Source of the DNA: Tepidimicrobium xylanilyticum | GTDB lineage: Bacteria; Bacillota; Clostridia; Tissierellales; Tepidimicrobiaceae | Assembly (NCBI RefSeq): GCF_900106765.1 | Contig: NZ_FNNG01000008.1 | Location: 62,001 to 126,000, forward strand | Direction: 5' to 3' | Length of the DNA: 64,000 nucleotides | In this document: piece after piece, positions 1 through 9,252 of the stretch | Layout of the letters: every line of letters starts with the position of its first letter | Numbering within the stretch: position 1 is the first letter of the stretch | Program-made: the position numbers and the translations under genes | Notes under the pieces: generated by a model | What the model saw: the letters and a program-made list of their open reading frames with translations, nothing else | The model's database searches: none | Told to the model about the DNA's origin: nothing

Positions 1-49
1 TAAAAAATGCTTTAGAATTTTTGAATACAATGGAATAGGAGGGGATTAA

Positions 50-1741
50 ATGGATTTTTTAGAGAAATACAATTATTGGATAAACAGTGAATATTTTGAT
101 GAAGAAACTAAAAAGGAGCTGGAATCCATTAAGGATGATAAAGGAGAGATAGAGGATAGGTTTCATAAGGATTTAACCTTTGGAACGGCTGGATTAAGAG
201 GGAAAATTGGGGCAGGTACTAATAGAATGAACCGATATACCGTATCTTTAGCCACTCAAGGGTTGGCTAATACCATAAAAAAAAGAGGGAAAGAAGCCAT
301 GGAAAGAGGAGTGGCTATAGCCTATGATGTAAGGCATTTTTCAAAGGAGTTTTCAAAAATAGCTGCTAGAGTGCTAGCAGCTAACGGTATAAAAGTATAT
401 TTATTTGATGATATAAGACCTACTCCTTTATTATCGTATACTATTAGAGAATTAAATACCATCTCGGGAATTGTAATTACTGCCAGCCATAATCCTAAGG
501 ATTATAACGGTTATAAGGTTTATTGGGAAGAAGGTTCTCAGATACTAGATGATGTAGCTGTAGAGATATTGAACAATATCAATGATATAGGGGATTTTTC
601 CAATATTAACATAATAGATTTTGAAGAAGGTATAGGTAGAGGGCTTATTCAATACATTGGAAAGGAAATAGATGATAAGTATGTGGAAGAAATTAAAGGA
701 TTGAGAATCAGTGATGATATAGATAGAGGGATTAGAATAGTTTATACTCCATTAAATGGTACTGGCAATGAATTGGTTAGAAGAGTTCTAAGGGAAAGGG
801 GTTTCACTCAAGTATATGTGGTAAAGGAACAAGAAAAGCCAGATCCAGATTTTACTACTGTAGGATATCCAAATCCTGAAGACGTTAAAGCCTTTGAATA
901 CGCTAAAAATTATGGGAAGGAAAAGGACGCAGATATTTTAATTGCAACGGATCCAGACTGTGATAGGGTAGCTTGTATGGTTAAGAACCATGAAGGAGAA
1001 TATGTCTTTTTAAATGGGAATCAAACTGGAGCGTTATTGGTAGATTATATATTATCTAATAGAGCAGAAAAAGGGGATGTCCCAGGAAACGGGGCAATAG
1101 TAAAAAGCATAGTAACGGGAGATCTAAGCAAAACTATTGCTGAAGATTATAACATAACTACCATAGAAACCCTTACTGGTTTTAAACATATTTGCGGAAA
1201 GGCCAATGAATTTGATAGGACGAAGGAGCATACTTTTATATTTGGATATGAAGAAAGTATAGGTTATGTGTATAGCACTATTGTTAGAGATAAGGATGGA
1301 GTCATATCTTCTATGTTAATAGCTGAGATGGCTGCTTATTATAAGAAAAAGGGCATTACCCTATTGGAGAGGGTGGAAGAACTATATGAAAAATACGGAT
1401 ACTATTTGGATAAATTAATTTCCCTAGTGTTAGAGGGAGTTGAAGGGCAAGAGAGGATTAAGAGGATTATGAATTCCTTTAGAAGTTTTCCTATTACTAC
1501 TATTGAAGATATGAAATTGATAAAAACTATAGACTATTTGAAGGATCAAACTGGCAATCCTAAATCCGATGTATTGAAATATTTATTTGATGATGGCTCC
1601 TGGTATGCCATTAGGCCTTCTGGAACAGAACCTAAAATAAAGATATATATTTACTCAAAGGGAAAAAATAGGGAATTGGCTGAACACAAAATAAAGTGTA
1701 TTGAGAAAGCAACAATAGAAAGAATAGAATCGATTAAATGA
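50..1741 (+). CDS. pgcA: Phosphoglucomutase / phosphomannomutase (PgcA type)
   Basis: Cytoplasmic enzyme interconverting hexose 1- and 6-phosphates, supplying glucose-1-phosphate for nucleotide sugars and polysaccharide. The alpha-D-phosphohexomutase layout is complete over 563 residues, the usual length for the PgcA group. The active-site phosphoserine loop is TASHNPKDYNGYK (Ser about 146), the metal loop DPDCDR (about 301-306), the sugar-binding loop GYEESIGY (about 398-405), and the phosphate-binding loop RPSGTEPKIKIY lies near the C-terminus. The ATG follows TAGGAGGGGATTAA, a strong ribosome binding site. The gene converges on the regulator at 1814 across a shared terminator. The nucleotidyltransferase fusion and glucan synthase downstream (11.4-21.9 kb) are plausible users of its product. 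Glucose versus mannose preference cannot be read from sequence. Confidence 0.93.
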   Translation: MDFLEKYNYWINSEYFDEETKKELESIKDDKGEIEDRFHKDLTFGTAGLRGKIGAGTNRMNRYTVSLATQGLANTIKKRGKEAMERGVAIAYDVRHFSKEFSKIAARVLAANGIKVYLFDDIRPTPLLSYTIRELNTISGIVITASHNPKDYNGYKVYWEEGSQILDDVAVEILNNINDIGDFSNINIIDFEEGIGRGLIQYIGKEIDDKYVEEIKGLRISDDIDRGIRIVYTPLNGTGNELVRRVLRERGFTQVYVVKEQEKPDPDFTTVGYPNPEDVKAFEYAKNYGKEKDADILIATDPDCDRVACMVKNHEGEYVFLNGNQTGALLVDYILSNRAEKGDVPGNGAIVKSIVTGDLSKTIAEDYNITTIETLTGFKHICGKANEFDRTKEHTFIFGYEESIGYVYSTIVRDKDGVISSMLIAEMAAYYKKKGITLLERVEELYEKYGYYLDKLISLVLEGVEGQERIKRIMNSFRSFPITTIEDMKLIKTIDYLKDQTGNPKSDVLKYLFDDGSWYAIRPSGTEPKIKIYIYSKGKNRELAEHKIKCIEKATIERIESIK

Positions 1742-1744
1742 TAA

Positions 1745-1776
1745 AAGGCTCTAGGTTTAATTAACCTAAGAGCCTT
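1745..1776. terminator. Bidirectional hairpin terminator between convergent genes
   Basis: GGCTCTAGGTT pairs with AACCTAAGAGCC (one bulged base) around a short TAATT loop, flanked by A and T runs on both sides. It lies immediately after the phosphoglucomutase stop and before the end of the convergent regulator gene, so it could serve both strands. Confidence 0.75.
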
Positions 1777-1813
1777 ATAATCTTTTGGTATAAATAATGA
1801 ATTTGGTATTTTA

Positions 1814-3106
1814 TCAGATAATATTTTTTAATTTGATTATTTTCTTAGGCCTTCCTGTGCCCTTGGTAATGGCAGTAGTAACAATTTCTCCATATCCTGA
1901 CTCTTCCAATTTAGATATTAAACGCCTTGCACTTCTTACGGAGATATTTAAATAATTTGCCAAGGTTTCAGAGCAAAAATACTTATTATTGGAATCTTTT
2001 GTTACTGAAAGTAATTTTGATAAATAGGTGGGACTAATGCCTATCTCTTTGGAAATTTTGTTTAATTTGTCATCTGTTATTATCAATTTATAAGATCTTT
2101 CATAATCCTGCTTTACGGGACCTCTTACTTTCATATCATGGTCAACTATGTATAGGGTTCCATTGTTTTCCTTTTCTGCCATACTCAATGCATATTTAGA
2201 ATTTCGCTCCGCATGCCAACCAGTCAACCCAAATCCCATACCAGAAAAAATCTCAATATTATTCTTTTTCAATCTATTTACTATATTATGATAAAAATTT
2301 AAATTCTGACTATTTTCGAGAGTTCTTTTTGTGCTGCAGATCATAAAATGGTGATTGTCCAGTTTCAGAATGCTTCCCTGTACCTCTTTTGCATAGACAA
2401 TCAACTCTTTCTCTACAGCATTAGCCATCACCATAGCTTGATATTCTGTTATATTGGATTCCATAACATTTTTAAATTTGATTACTTGAATGCCTATTTG
2501 ATTGGCTTCCATTTCTTTGTTCTTTATTTTATGTATGAGGTTGTCCATTGATTTTTTAATAAGAGGTACAGTTAAATCTAGTCTATAAACAGGCAGATTA
2601 AGAGATAATAAATTACTATAAATGGAGCCAAAAGCTGTAATAATTATATCAATTTTACCCTTATTATACAAAGATAGATGCCAGTCTTCATACTCTACTT
2701 CAGGAGTTTCAGGATTAAAAGGCTTATTATAAATATTTTTCACATGTAAACCAAACTCATCTACAATCTCGTATATCAATTCCCATTCTAAAAAATCTAT
2801 ACTCATATTGTCAATAATTTTGCCATCCTGGCTTATGCTCCAAAAGACTTTCATTATGCTGCTGCCGTCCCTTTGTATGGTTTCATAGGGAACAGTTAAG
2901 TTTATTGATTTTTCAACTTCTGATGTCACTCCTGCCCCTGTAAACAGGATACCATTACTTAAGTCCATGCATTCATGTATAATATCATGTACTTCACTAA
3001 CCCGATTTATAGTATAGATAATTGGATCAACATTAGAGTAATACATATCAATGACTTTCAGAATCTTATCTATTGGTTCAATGGTGCCTACTATCCCGAT
3101 CTTCAA
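1814..3106 (-). CDS. Winged-helix transcriptional regulator with GGDEF-like middle domain
   Basis: Probable regulator of the divergent pepT and downstream opp genes; not a family I can name with certainty. Residues 1-200 form an alpha/beta region starting MKIGIVGT that may sense a ligand. Residues about 220-330 contain GMGFGLTGWHAERNSKYAL and LYIVDHDMKVRGP, resembling degenerate GGDEF/cyclase-fold domains but without catalytic signature residues. The C-terminus (about 335-430) carries two helix-turn-helix-like stretches, including ISPTYLSKLLSVTK and YLNISVRSARRLISKLEESGY, then a basic tail GTGRPKKIIKLK. The start is TTG at 3106, six bases after AGGAGGGA. Divergent position and a dyad over its own predicted promoter suggest autoregulation. 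What it binds is unknown. Confidence 0.7.
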   Translation of the reverse strand: MKIGIVGTIEPIDKILKVIDMYYSNVDPIIYTINRVSEVHDIIHECMDLSNGILFTGAGVTSEVEKSINLTVPYETIQRDGSSIMKVFWSISQDGKIIDNMSIDFLEWELIYEIVDEFGLHVKNIYNKPFNPETPEVEYEDWHLSLYNKGKIDIIITAFGSIYSNLLSLNLPVYRLDLTVPLIKKSMDNLIHKIKNKEMEANQIGIQVIKFKNVMESNITEYQAMVMANAVEKELIVYAKEVQGSILKLDNHHFMICSTKRTLENSQNLNFYHNIVNRLKKNNIEIFSGMGFGLTGWHAERNSKYALSMAEKENNGTLYIVDHDMKVRGPVKQDYERSYKLIITDDKLNKISKEIGISPTYLSKLLSVTKDSNNKYFCSETLANYLNISVRSARRLISKLEESGYGEIVTTAITKGTGRPKKIIKLKNII

Positions 3107-3133
3107 CGGTTATCCCTCCTTATTTATATTTTA

Positions 3134-3183
3134 ATTTTATCACATAATTAAAATTTTTCTAACAAAAATATGCTAGAAAAATT
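3134..3183 (-). promoter_or_regulatory. Predicted promoter and overlapping dyad upstream of the regulator
   Basis: On the minus strand an extended -10 (TGATAAAAT, with TAAAAT at 3139-3134) precedes the regulator. Just upstream lies a perfect 10-bp inverted repeat, AATTTTTCTA (3152-3161) and TAGAAAAATT (3174-3183), separated by 12 bases. It covers the expected -35 region, as an autoregulatory operator would. AT-richness weakens the case. Confidence 0.45.
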
Positions 3184-3228
3184 AAAATATTGTGTTTAAC
3201 GATGTAAATCATTAAATTATAAATAATT

Positions 3229-3296
3229 ATGGCTAAAATTGCTATAATAGTCCGAATTAAATATTGTTTGACATCTCAAAAAAATTATGATATTCT
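3229..3296 (+). promoter_or_regulatory. pepT promoter with upstream repeated motif
   Basis: TTGACA (3268-3273), a 17-base spacer and TATTCT (3291-3296) form a good sigma-A promoter for pepT. Upstream at 3229-3244 is ATGGCTAAAATTGCTA, which recurs with one change at 4669-4684 upstream of the peptide-binding lipoprotein gene. The location upstream of the -35 box would suit an activator site. The rest of the 3107-3429 gap is AT-rich; a roughly 120-base leader separates the promoter from the GTG start. Confidence 0.5.
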
Positions 3297-3429
3297 TATT
3301 CAGAGAATAAAGGACATGACCAAAACATGCCCGAAACTATTTTTATTCTGTTTACATATTACATATTGCTGATTTCTTATTACATAGATTACATGTGTAG
3401 TGGAAGTTCAGTAAAAAGGAGGTTATATT

Positions 3430-4659
3430 GTGTCGGCTGTTGTGGAAAGGTTTTTAAGATATGTAAAAATTGACACAGCATCAGATGACAGGTCCAAAAC
3501 TGTGCCAAGTACCAAAACTCAGTTGGAATTTGCTAAAATGCTTGGCAAAGAATTGGAAGAACTAGGTCTATCAGATGTAATCGTTGATGAAAATGGTTAT
3601 GTTATGGCAACCTTACCCTCTAATATTGATAAAGAGGTACCGACCATTGGTTTTATTGCCCATATGGATACTATACCTGATATGCCCGGCAAAGATGTAA
3701 AACCAAAAGTAGTAGAAAATTACGATGGTAAAGACATTGTACTCAATGAGGAGAAAAATATAGTGTTATCAGTGGAAGATTTTCCACATATAAAAAATTA
3801 TATAGGTGAAACCATAATTACCACTGATGGTACTACCTTACTTGGAGCTGATAACAAAGCTGGGATAGCTGAAATAATAGCTGCAGTAGAATATTTAATA
3901 AAAAATCCAGACATACCTCATGGAACCATTAAGATAGCGTTTACCCCAGATGAGGAAATAGGTAGAGGAGCAGATCATTTTGACGTTGCAAGGTTTAATG
4001 CAGATTTTGCTTATACTGTAGACGGCGGTCCTATTGGTGAGATAAATTATGAAAACTTTAATGCGGCTGCAGCAAAGATCACTATAAGAGGTACCAATAT
4101 CCATCCGGGGACAGCCAAAAATATGATGATTAATTCTATACTTGTTGGTATGGAATTAAATAGTATGCTTCCTGTAAATGAAAGACCAGAATTTACTGAA
4201 GGATATGAGGGATTCTATCATATAACTAGATTTAAAGGGACTGTAGAAATAACAGAAATTGAGTATATAATAAGAGACCACGATAAGAACAAGTTTAATA
4301 AGAAAAAAGAGGACTTGGAAGAAATAGTTAAGTTTTTAAATAGAAGGTATGGAGATATAATCACACTAAAAATTGAGGATACCTATTACAACATGAAGGA
4401 AAAGATCGAACCAAACATCAGAATTATTGAGCTGGCAAAGAAAGCAATGGAAGATTTAGGCATCAAACCTATAATTGTTCCTATAAGAGGAGGAACAGAT
4501 GGAGCAATGCTTTCCTATAAAGGATTACTTTGTCCTAATATTTTTACAGGTGGACACAACTACCATGGGAAATATGAGTATATTCCCGTAGTTGCTATGG
4601 AAAAAGCTGTACAAGTAATATTAAAGATAATTGAATTAAATGTAAAAGAAAATATATAA
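3430..4659 (+). CDS. pepT: Peptidase T (tripeptide aminopeptidase, M20B)
   Basis: Cytoplasmic di-zinc aminopeptidase that removes the N-terminal residue from tripeptides, finishing peptide breakdown after import. The metal and catalytic residues are all present: HMDT (His78, Asp80), LLGADNKAG (bridging Asp141), TPDEEIGRG (catalytic Glu about 175 and metal Glu 176), VDGGP (Asp near 198), and the C-terminal [12 protein letters not shown] and [12 protein letters not shown] with the last His ligand. Length of 409 matches the family. The GTG start follows AAAAAGGAGGTTATATT. It stands between the divergent regulator and the opp operon, which supplies its substrates. Both pepT and oppA carry the same ATGGCTAAAATTG motif upstream, hinting at joint control. 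Confidence 0.96.
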   Translation: MSAVVERFLRYVKIDTASDDRSKTVPSTKTQLEFAKMLGKELEELGLSDVIVDENGYVMATLPSNIDKEVPTIGFIAHMDTIPDMPGKDVKPKVVENYDGKDIVLNEEKNIVLSVEDFPHIKNYIGETIITTDGTTLLGADNKAGIAEIIAAVEYLIKNPDIPHGTIKIAFTPDEEIGRGADHFDVARFNADFAYTVDGGPIGEINYENFNAAAAKITIRGTNIHPGTAKNMMINSILVGMELNSMLPVNERPEFTEGYEGFYHITRFKGTVEITEIEYIIRDHDKNKFNKKKEDLEEIVKFLNRRYGDIITLKIEDTYYNMKEKIEPNIRIIELAKKAMEDLGIKPIIVPIRGGTDGAMLSYKGLLCPNIFTGGHNYHGKYEYIPVVAMEKAVQVILKIIELNVKENI

Positions 4660-4668
4660 ACTACAAAA

Positions 4669-4779
4669 ATGGCTAAAATTGTTAGAAAAATATCAATTTT
4701 ATTAAAAGGTTATTAGATTATCAATAAGTTATAACTTGGCAAAAATTTTTTTTTTAAATAATTATTTAATTAAATAATT
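4669..4779 (+). promoter_or_regulatory. opp leader: repeated motif and AT palindrome
   Basis: The gap before the peptide-binding lipoprotein gene holds ATGGCTAAAATTGTTA (4669-4684, 15 of 16 identical to 3229-3244), directly followed by TAGAAAAAT, which is also an arm of the dyad at 3152-3183. A TTGGCA at 4736-4741 is a possible -35, but the -10 is unclear. A perfect 20-bp A/T-only palindrome lies at 4760-4779, just before the ribosome binding site. No terminator is evident after pepT, so read-through into opp is possible. Confidence 0.4.
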
Positions 4780-4803
4780 TAAAAAAAATAAGGAGGGAAC
4801 TTA

Positions 4804-6345
4804 ATGTCAAAACAAATTACTAAAAAAATAGTATTAGTATTAACTGTAGCACTAATGCTAACTAGTTTAGTTGGTTGTGGTGGAGGTAATGAGACAGATG
4901 TTACACAAAAAGATGAATTGATAGTAGCAACTGCTTATGATGCAAAATCATTAGATCCCCACGCAGTAAATGAAGTAGCAGCTTCAAATGTAATGGTTCA
5001 AATTTACAACAGCCTACTTGCTTTAGATGACAATGGTGAATTGGTTCCATCATTAGCAGAAAGTTATGAACAAGTAGATGATGTAACTTATAAGTTCACA
5101 ATTAAGAAAGGTGTTAAATTCCATAATGGAGAGGAAATGACAATAGATGATGTTGTATTTAGTCTTCAAAGGGCTGCAACTTCTCCAGCTGTAGCAAATC
5201 TATTTGGCGATATTGATGTAGATAGTTTTGAAATTATTGATGATGCTACATTTTCTTTTAAATTAAAGAATCCAAATACTGGTTTCTTATATAATTTAAT
5301 GCATCCTGGTGCAAGTGTATTATGTCAAAAAGCTGTAGAAGAAGCTGGAGATAATTATGCAATGAATCCAGTAGGAACTGGTCCTTTTAAATTTGTAGAT
5401 TGGAAAAAAGGAGATAGAATAGAACTTGAAAGATTTGAAGATTATTGGGGTGAAAAACCAGCCTTCAAGAAAATGGTAATAAGAGCAATTCCTGAAGCTA
5501 CTAATAGAACTATAGAGCTTGAAAGTGGCGGAGTGGATGTTGCTTATGAAATTTCAGCAAATGATATAGAAAGAATAGAAGAAAATGAAGATCTTCAACT
5601 AACAAGATTGGTTGATAACCAAACTCAATATTTAGGATTTAACAACAAAAAAGAACCATTTAATGATGTTAGAGTTAGACAAGCAATTCGTTACGCATTA
5701 GATATTCCATCTATTGTAGAAACTGCTTGGAAAGGCGTGGGCAGTGTAGCTATAGGTCCTATGTCACCAAATATAAATTACTATAATTCTAATATTAAAC
5801 AATACGAATATAATGTGGAAAAAGCTAAGGAACTTCTTGCAGAAGCAGGATATGGAAATGGATTTAAAACAAAACTTTGGACCAATGAAAAACAAGAAAG
5901 AATAGATATGGCAACTATTATTCAAAGCCAACTTAAAGAGGTTGGAATTGAAGTAGAAGTTGAGATACTTGAATGGGGAAGCTATTTAGAGAAATTAGCT
6001 AATGGAGAACAAGAAATGTTTATTATAGGATGGACAGGCCAATCTTCAGACCCTGATTTAGCTCTTTATGGACCATTAAGTAAAGAGACATTGGGAGCAG
6101 GAGCAAACTTCTCATTCTTTGAAAATGATAGAGTAAATGAACTACTTCTACAAGGTAGAAGGATGAAGGATTCTCCTGAAAGAGAGGCAATTTATTATGA
6201 AATTCAAGAAATACATGCTGAGGAAACTCCATGGATTCCATTATGTCATGGTGAAGCTATAATAGGTTCACAAAAATATGTTAAGAATCTAAAACTTACT
6301 CCATTTGGGTTCCACCCACTATATAGAATAACATTTGGCGAATAA
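4804..6345 (+). CDS. oppA: Peptide ABC transporter substrate-binding lipoprotein
   Basis: Extracellular solute receptor of family 5 (SBP_bac_5) that captures oligo- or dipeptides for the membrane complex encoded next. Residues 1-25 form a lipoprotein signal: basic start, hydrophobic core VLVLTVALMLTSLVG and lipobox LVGC with Cys25 as the lipid-modified residue. The mature part shows family hallmarks such as KSLDPHAV near the start, YKFTIKKGVKFHNGE and NPVGTGPFKFVDWKKGD. Length of 513 is normal. ATG follows ATAAGGAGGGAAC. It is first of six colinear genes and is followed by a strong hairpin. OppA versus DppA specificity is not decidable from sequence. Confidence 0.92.
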   Translation: MSKQITKKIVLVLTVALMLTSLVGCGGGNETDVTQKDELIVATAYDAKSLDPHAVNEVAASNVMVQIYNSLLALDDNGELVPSLAESYEQVDDVTYKFTIKKGVKFHNGEEMTIDDVVFSLQRAATSPAVANLFGDIDVDSFEIIDDATFSFKLKNPNTGFLYNLMHPGASVLCQKAVEEAGDNYAMNPVGTGPFKFVDWKKGDRIELERFEDYWGEKPAFKKMVIRAIPEATNRTIELESGGVDVAYEISANDIERIEENEDLQLTRLVDNQTQYLGFNNKKEPFNDVRVRQAIRYALDIPSIVETAWKGVGSVAIGPMSPNINYYNSNIKQYEYNVEKAKELLAEAGYGNGFKTKLWTNEKQERIDMATIIQSQLKEVGIEVEVEILEWGSYLEKLANGEQEMFIIGWTGQSSDPDLALYGPLSKETLGAGANFSFFENDRVNELLLQGRRMKDSPEREAIYYEIQEIHAEETPWIPLCHGEAIIGSQKYVKNLKLTPFGFHPLYRITFGE

Positions 6346-6350
6346 TGAAA

Positions 6351-6386
6351 TTATAACAAGGGTGTAGAAATGCACCCTTGTTATAA
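6351..6386 (+). terminator. Intra-operon hairpin between binding protein and permease genes
   Basis: TTATAACAAGGGTG pairs perfectly with CACCCTTGTTATAA: 14 bp around an 8-base loop. It lacks a long T run, so it is more likely a partial terminator or a 3' mRNA stabiliser that raises the level of the lipoprotein over the permeases. Confidence 0.7.
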
Positions 6387-6413
6387 TAATAACACCATGA
6401 GAGGAGTGAAGAG

Positions 6414-7343
6414 ATGATTAAATATATTTTACGAAGGCTCTTGATGTTAATACCAGTTCTTTTAGGAGTAACGTTTATCGTTTTTACATTGATGTACATC
6501 ACCCCAGGAGATCCTGCTAGATTAGTATTAGGGGAATCTGCACCTGAGGAAGCTGTAGAACAGTTAAGGGAAGAGATGGGGTTAAATAAACCCTTTTTAA
6601 TTCAATATTTTAATTATATGAAGAAGTTAATCCTTCATCAGGATTTAGGTAATTCCTATGTTACCAGACAGCCTGTAATGAAGGAGATAATTGCTGCATT
6701 TCCATCAACTATAAAACTTGCTGCAAGTTCTGTGCTATTTGCTATTATATTAGGAATACCTATAGGTATAATTTCTGCTGTAAAGAAATATTCATTTTTT
6801 GATAATGTTACTATGGCATTTGCTTTAATAGGGATTTCAATGCCAGTATTCTGGCTAGGACTTCTTCTTATACTGTTTTTCTCCGTTCAGTTAAAGGTAC
6901 TTCCATCGTCAGGTTATGCGTCATTTAAACATATGATTTTACCAGCAGTTTCTTTAGGAGCCCAATCTGTAGCGATTATAGCTCGTATGACTCGTTCTAG
7001 CATGTTAGAAGTATCTGGACAGGATTATATAAGAACTGCACGGGCAAAGGGTCAAAAGGAAAGAGTAGTAGTGTTAAAGCATGCTTTTAGAAATGCCTTA
7101 ATACCAATTTCAACTAGTATTGGGCTTCAATTTGGAGGATTATTAGGTGGTGCTGTTCTTACAGAAACTATCTTTTCAATACCAGGCATTGGAAGATTAA
7201 TGGTTGATTCAATTAAAATGCGAGATTTCCCAATGGTACAAGGAAGTGTTTTAGTAATATCTATTACTTTCTGTATTGTTAACTTGATGGTTGATTTATA
7301 TTATGCATATATCGATCCAAGAGTTAAGACTCAATATAAATAA
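6414..7343 (+). CDS. oppB: Peptide ABC transporter permease, OppB/DppB type
   Basis: First membrane subunit of the peptide importer. The sequence begins MIKYILRRLLMLIPVLLGVTFIVF, the usual first transmembrane helix. It has the GDPARLVLGE periplasm-side region seen in OppB/DppB, about six transmembrane helices, and the ATPase-docking EAA loop TARAKGQKERVVVLKHAFRN at about residues 205-224. Length of 309 is normal. ATG follows GAGAGGAGTGAAGAG. It lies downstream of the binding-protein hairpin and 22 bases before its partner permease. Confidence 0.93.
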   Translation: MIKYILRRLLMLIPVLLGVTFIVFTLMYITPGDPARLVLGESAPEEAVEQLREEMGLNKPFLIQYFNYMKKLILHQDLGNSYVTRQPVMKEIIAAFPSTIKLAASSVLFAIILGIPIGIISAVKKYSFFDNVTMAFALIGISMPVFWLGLLLILFFSVQLKVLPSSGYASFKHMILPAVSLGAQSVAIIARMTRSSMLEVSGQDYIRTARAKGQKERVVVLKHAFRNALIPISTSIGLQFGGLLGGAVLTETIFSIPGIGRLMVDSIKMRDFPMVQGSVLVISITFCIVNLMVDLYYAYIDPRVKTQYK

Positions 7344-7365
7344 TTAGCAAGGGAGGGAAAAATAA

Positions 7366-8256
7366 ATGGCAGAAACAAAAGCTGTAGCCAATGGGAAAAA
7401 AAATAAGAATAAAAGCAATAGTCAATTAATGGGCGTATGGATGAGATTGAAGAAGAATAGATTAGCCATAATCGGTTTAGTAATACTTGTTATACTAATA
7501 TTAGTAGCAATTTTTGCTAATATTATAGCACCTTATGGGTATGATGAACAAGATCTTCAAAATACATTTCAAACACCTAGCTTAAAGCATCTATTTGGCA
7601 CTGATGAATTTGGTAGAGATATATTTAGCCGTATTATTTATGGTTCTAGAATTTCGTTACAGGTAGGAGTAATAGCAGTTGGCATTGCAGTAGTAGTTGG
7701 TGGTTTTTTAGGTGCTGTAGCTGGTTATTTTTCTGGGAAAGTAGATAATGTTATCATGAGAATTATGGATATACTTTTATCTATTCCACAAATGTTACTG
7801 GCTATTTCAATTGTTGCAGCGTTAGGGAACAGTCTGATAAATCTTATGATTGCTGTTGGAGTATCTTCTATTCCCCAATATGCAAGGATAGTTAGAGCAT
7901 CAGTAATTTCTATAAAAAATCAGGAATTTGTTGAATCTGCTAAAGCTACCGGTTCAAGCGATTTAAGGATAATATTTAAACACGTAATACCAAACTGTTT
8001 AGCACCTGTAATAGTACAAGCAACTCTAGGAATTGGACTAGCAATATTGACAGCAGCAGGTTTAAGCTTTATAGGTTTAGGAATTAAACCGCCTACTCCT
8101 GAATGGGGAGCTATGTTATCGGGAGGCAGAATGTATATAAGGAATTATCCTCACTTAACCCTATTTCCAGGTATTGCGATAGTAATCACTATTTTTGCTT
8201 TTAACGTACTAGGGGATGGCTTAAGAGATGCGCTAGATCCAAAATTAAAGCAATAG
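7366..8256 (+). CDS. oppC: Peptide ABC transporter permease, OppC/DppC type
   Basis: Second membrane subunit. After a basic N-terminus rich in Lys and Asn comes the family motif RLKKNRLAIIGLVILVILI as helix 1. The LFGTDEFGRDIFSRIIYG segment (about residues 77-94) is diagnostic of the OppC/DppC group. The EAA loop ATGSSDLRIIFKHVIPN lies near 190-206, and GDGLRDALDPKLK closes the protein. ATG is preceded by AAGGGAGGG. It sits 15 bases before the first ATPase gene. Together with OppB it forms the peptide channel. Confidence 0.93.
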   Translation: MAETKAVANGKKNKNKSNSQLMGVWMRLKKNRLAIIGLVILVILILVAIFANIIAPYGYDEQDLQNTFQTPSLKHLFGTDEFGRDIFSRIIYGSRISLQVGVIAVGIAVVVGGFLGAVAGYFSGKVDNVIMRIMDILLSIPQMLLAISIVAALGNSLINLMIAVGVSSIPQYARIVRASVISIKNQEFVESAKATGSSDLRIIFKHVIPNCLAPVIVQATLGIGLAILTAAGLSFIGLGIKPPTPEWGAMLSGGRMYIRNYPHLTLFPGIAIVITIFAFNVLGDGLRDALDPKLKQ

Positions 8257-8271
8257 AGAGGTGTTCTATAT

Positions 8272-9252
8272 ATGGGAAACTTATTGGAAATCAAAAACTT
8301 GAGCATAGAATATGTTACAGATGAAAGAACTAATAAGGCTGTAAATAATTTGAATTTAAAGATTAGAGAAGGAGAAACCTTAGGGTTTGTTGGTGAAACT
8401 GGAGCTGGTAAAACTACAACAGCTTTAGGAATTATGAGATTAGTTCCAAATCCCCCAGGAAGAATCGTAAGTGGTGAAATATATTTTGAAGGTGAAAACC
8501 TATTAGAAAAAACTGAAAAGGAAATGAGAGAGATTAGAGGAAATAAGATATCAATGATATTCCAAGATCCTATGACCTCGTTAAACCCGATTATGACTGT
8601 AGGGGAACAAATTGAAGAGGTAATAAAGCTACATGAAGATTTACCAAAGGATGAATTGAGAAAAAGAGCTGAAGCTATGCTGGAAACAGTAGGCATCAGA
8701 AAAGAAAGATTTGACAATTATCCTCACGAATTTAGCGGTGGTATGAAACAAAGGGTCGTTATTGCAATGGGATTAGCATGTAATCCTAAGTTGATTATAG
8801 CTGATGAGCCTACTACTGCTTTGGATGTTACTATTCAAGCTCAAGTATTAGAGCTTATGAAAGAATTAAAGATTAAATTTAACACTTCAATGCTTCTTAT
8901 TACTCACGATCTAGGAGTAGTTGCTGAAACTTGTGACTATGTTGCTATAATGTATGCTGGAAGCGTAGTGGAATACGGTAATGTTGAAAGAATCTATAAT
9001 AACCCCCTTCATCCATACACAATAGGATTATTTAATTCGATACCTAGTTTAGATGAAGATAAGGATAAACTAGATGTAATACCTGGTTCTCCACCTGACC
9101 CTTCAAATTTACCAACTGGATGTAAATTCCATCCTAGATGTATAAATTGTATGGAAATATGCAAAAAAAGAGTTCCTGAACCAATAGAAGTGGAAGAAGG
9201 CCATTTCGTTTCCTGCCTTTTATATGATAAGGGAATAAAGGAGGGCAAATAA
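8272..9252 (+). CDS. oppD: Peptide ABC transporter ATPase, OppD/DppD type
   Basis: One of two ATPases powering peptide import. Walker A GETGAGKTT (about residue 40), Q-loop FQDPMTSLNP, signature FSGGMKQR, Walker B LIIADEPTTALD and the H-loop LLITHDLG are all intact. The C-terminal oligopeptide/dipeptide extension (about 260-326) has the cysteine block GCKFHPRCINCMEICK, which in some OppD/DppD proteins binds an iron-sulfur cluster. Whether it does so here is not shown. The stop codon TAA directly abuts the ATG of the next gene, so the two ATPases should be translationally coupled. Confidence 0.94.
   Translation: MGNLLEIKNLSIEYVTDERTNKAVNNLNLKIREGETLGFVGETGAGKTTTALGIMRLVPNPPGRIVSGEIYFEGENLLEKTEKEMREIRGNKISMIFQDPMTSLNPIMTVGEQIEEVIKLHEDLPKDELRKRAEAMLETVGIRKERFDNYPHEFSGGMKQRVVIAMGLACNPKLIIADEPTTALDVTIQAQVLELMKELKIKFNTSMLLITHDLGVVAETCDYVAIMYAGSVVEYGNVERIYNNPLHPYTIGLFNSIPSLDEDKDKLDVIPGSPPDPSNLPTGCKFHPRCINCMEICKKRVPEPIEVEEGHFVSCLLYDKGIKEGK

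Noticed and set aside
4760-4779. 20-bp perfect palindrome as a specific operator
   Set aside because: It contains only A and T in a very A/T-rich leader, so chance or a DNA-bending tract explains it well; kept only as a note in the leader feature.
8151-8717. 188-codon minus-strand open frame
   Set aside because: It lies antisense across the end of oppC and the start of oppD, both with complete domains; its Ser/Leu/Phe-rich translation has no domain and it has no ribosome binding site.
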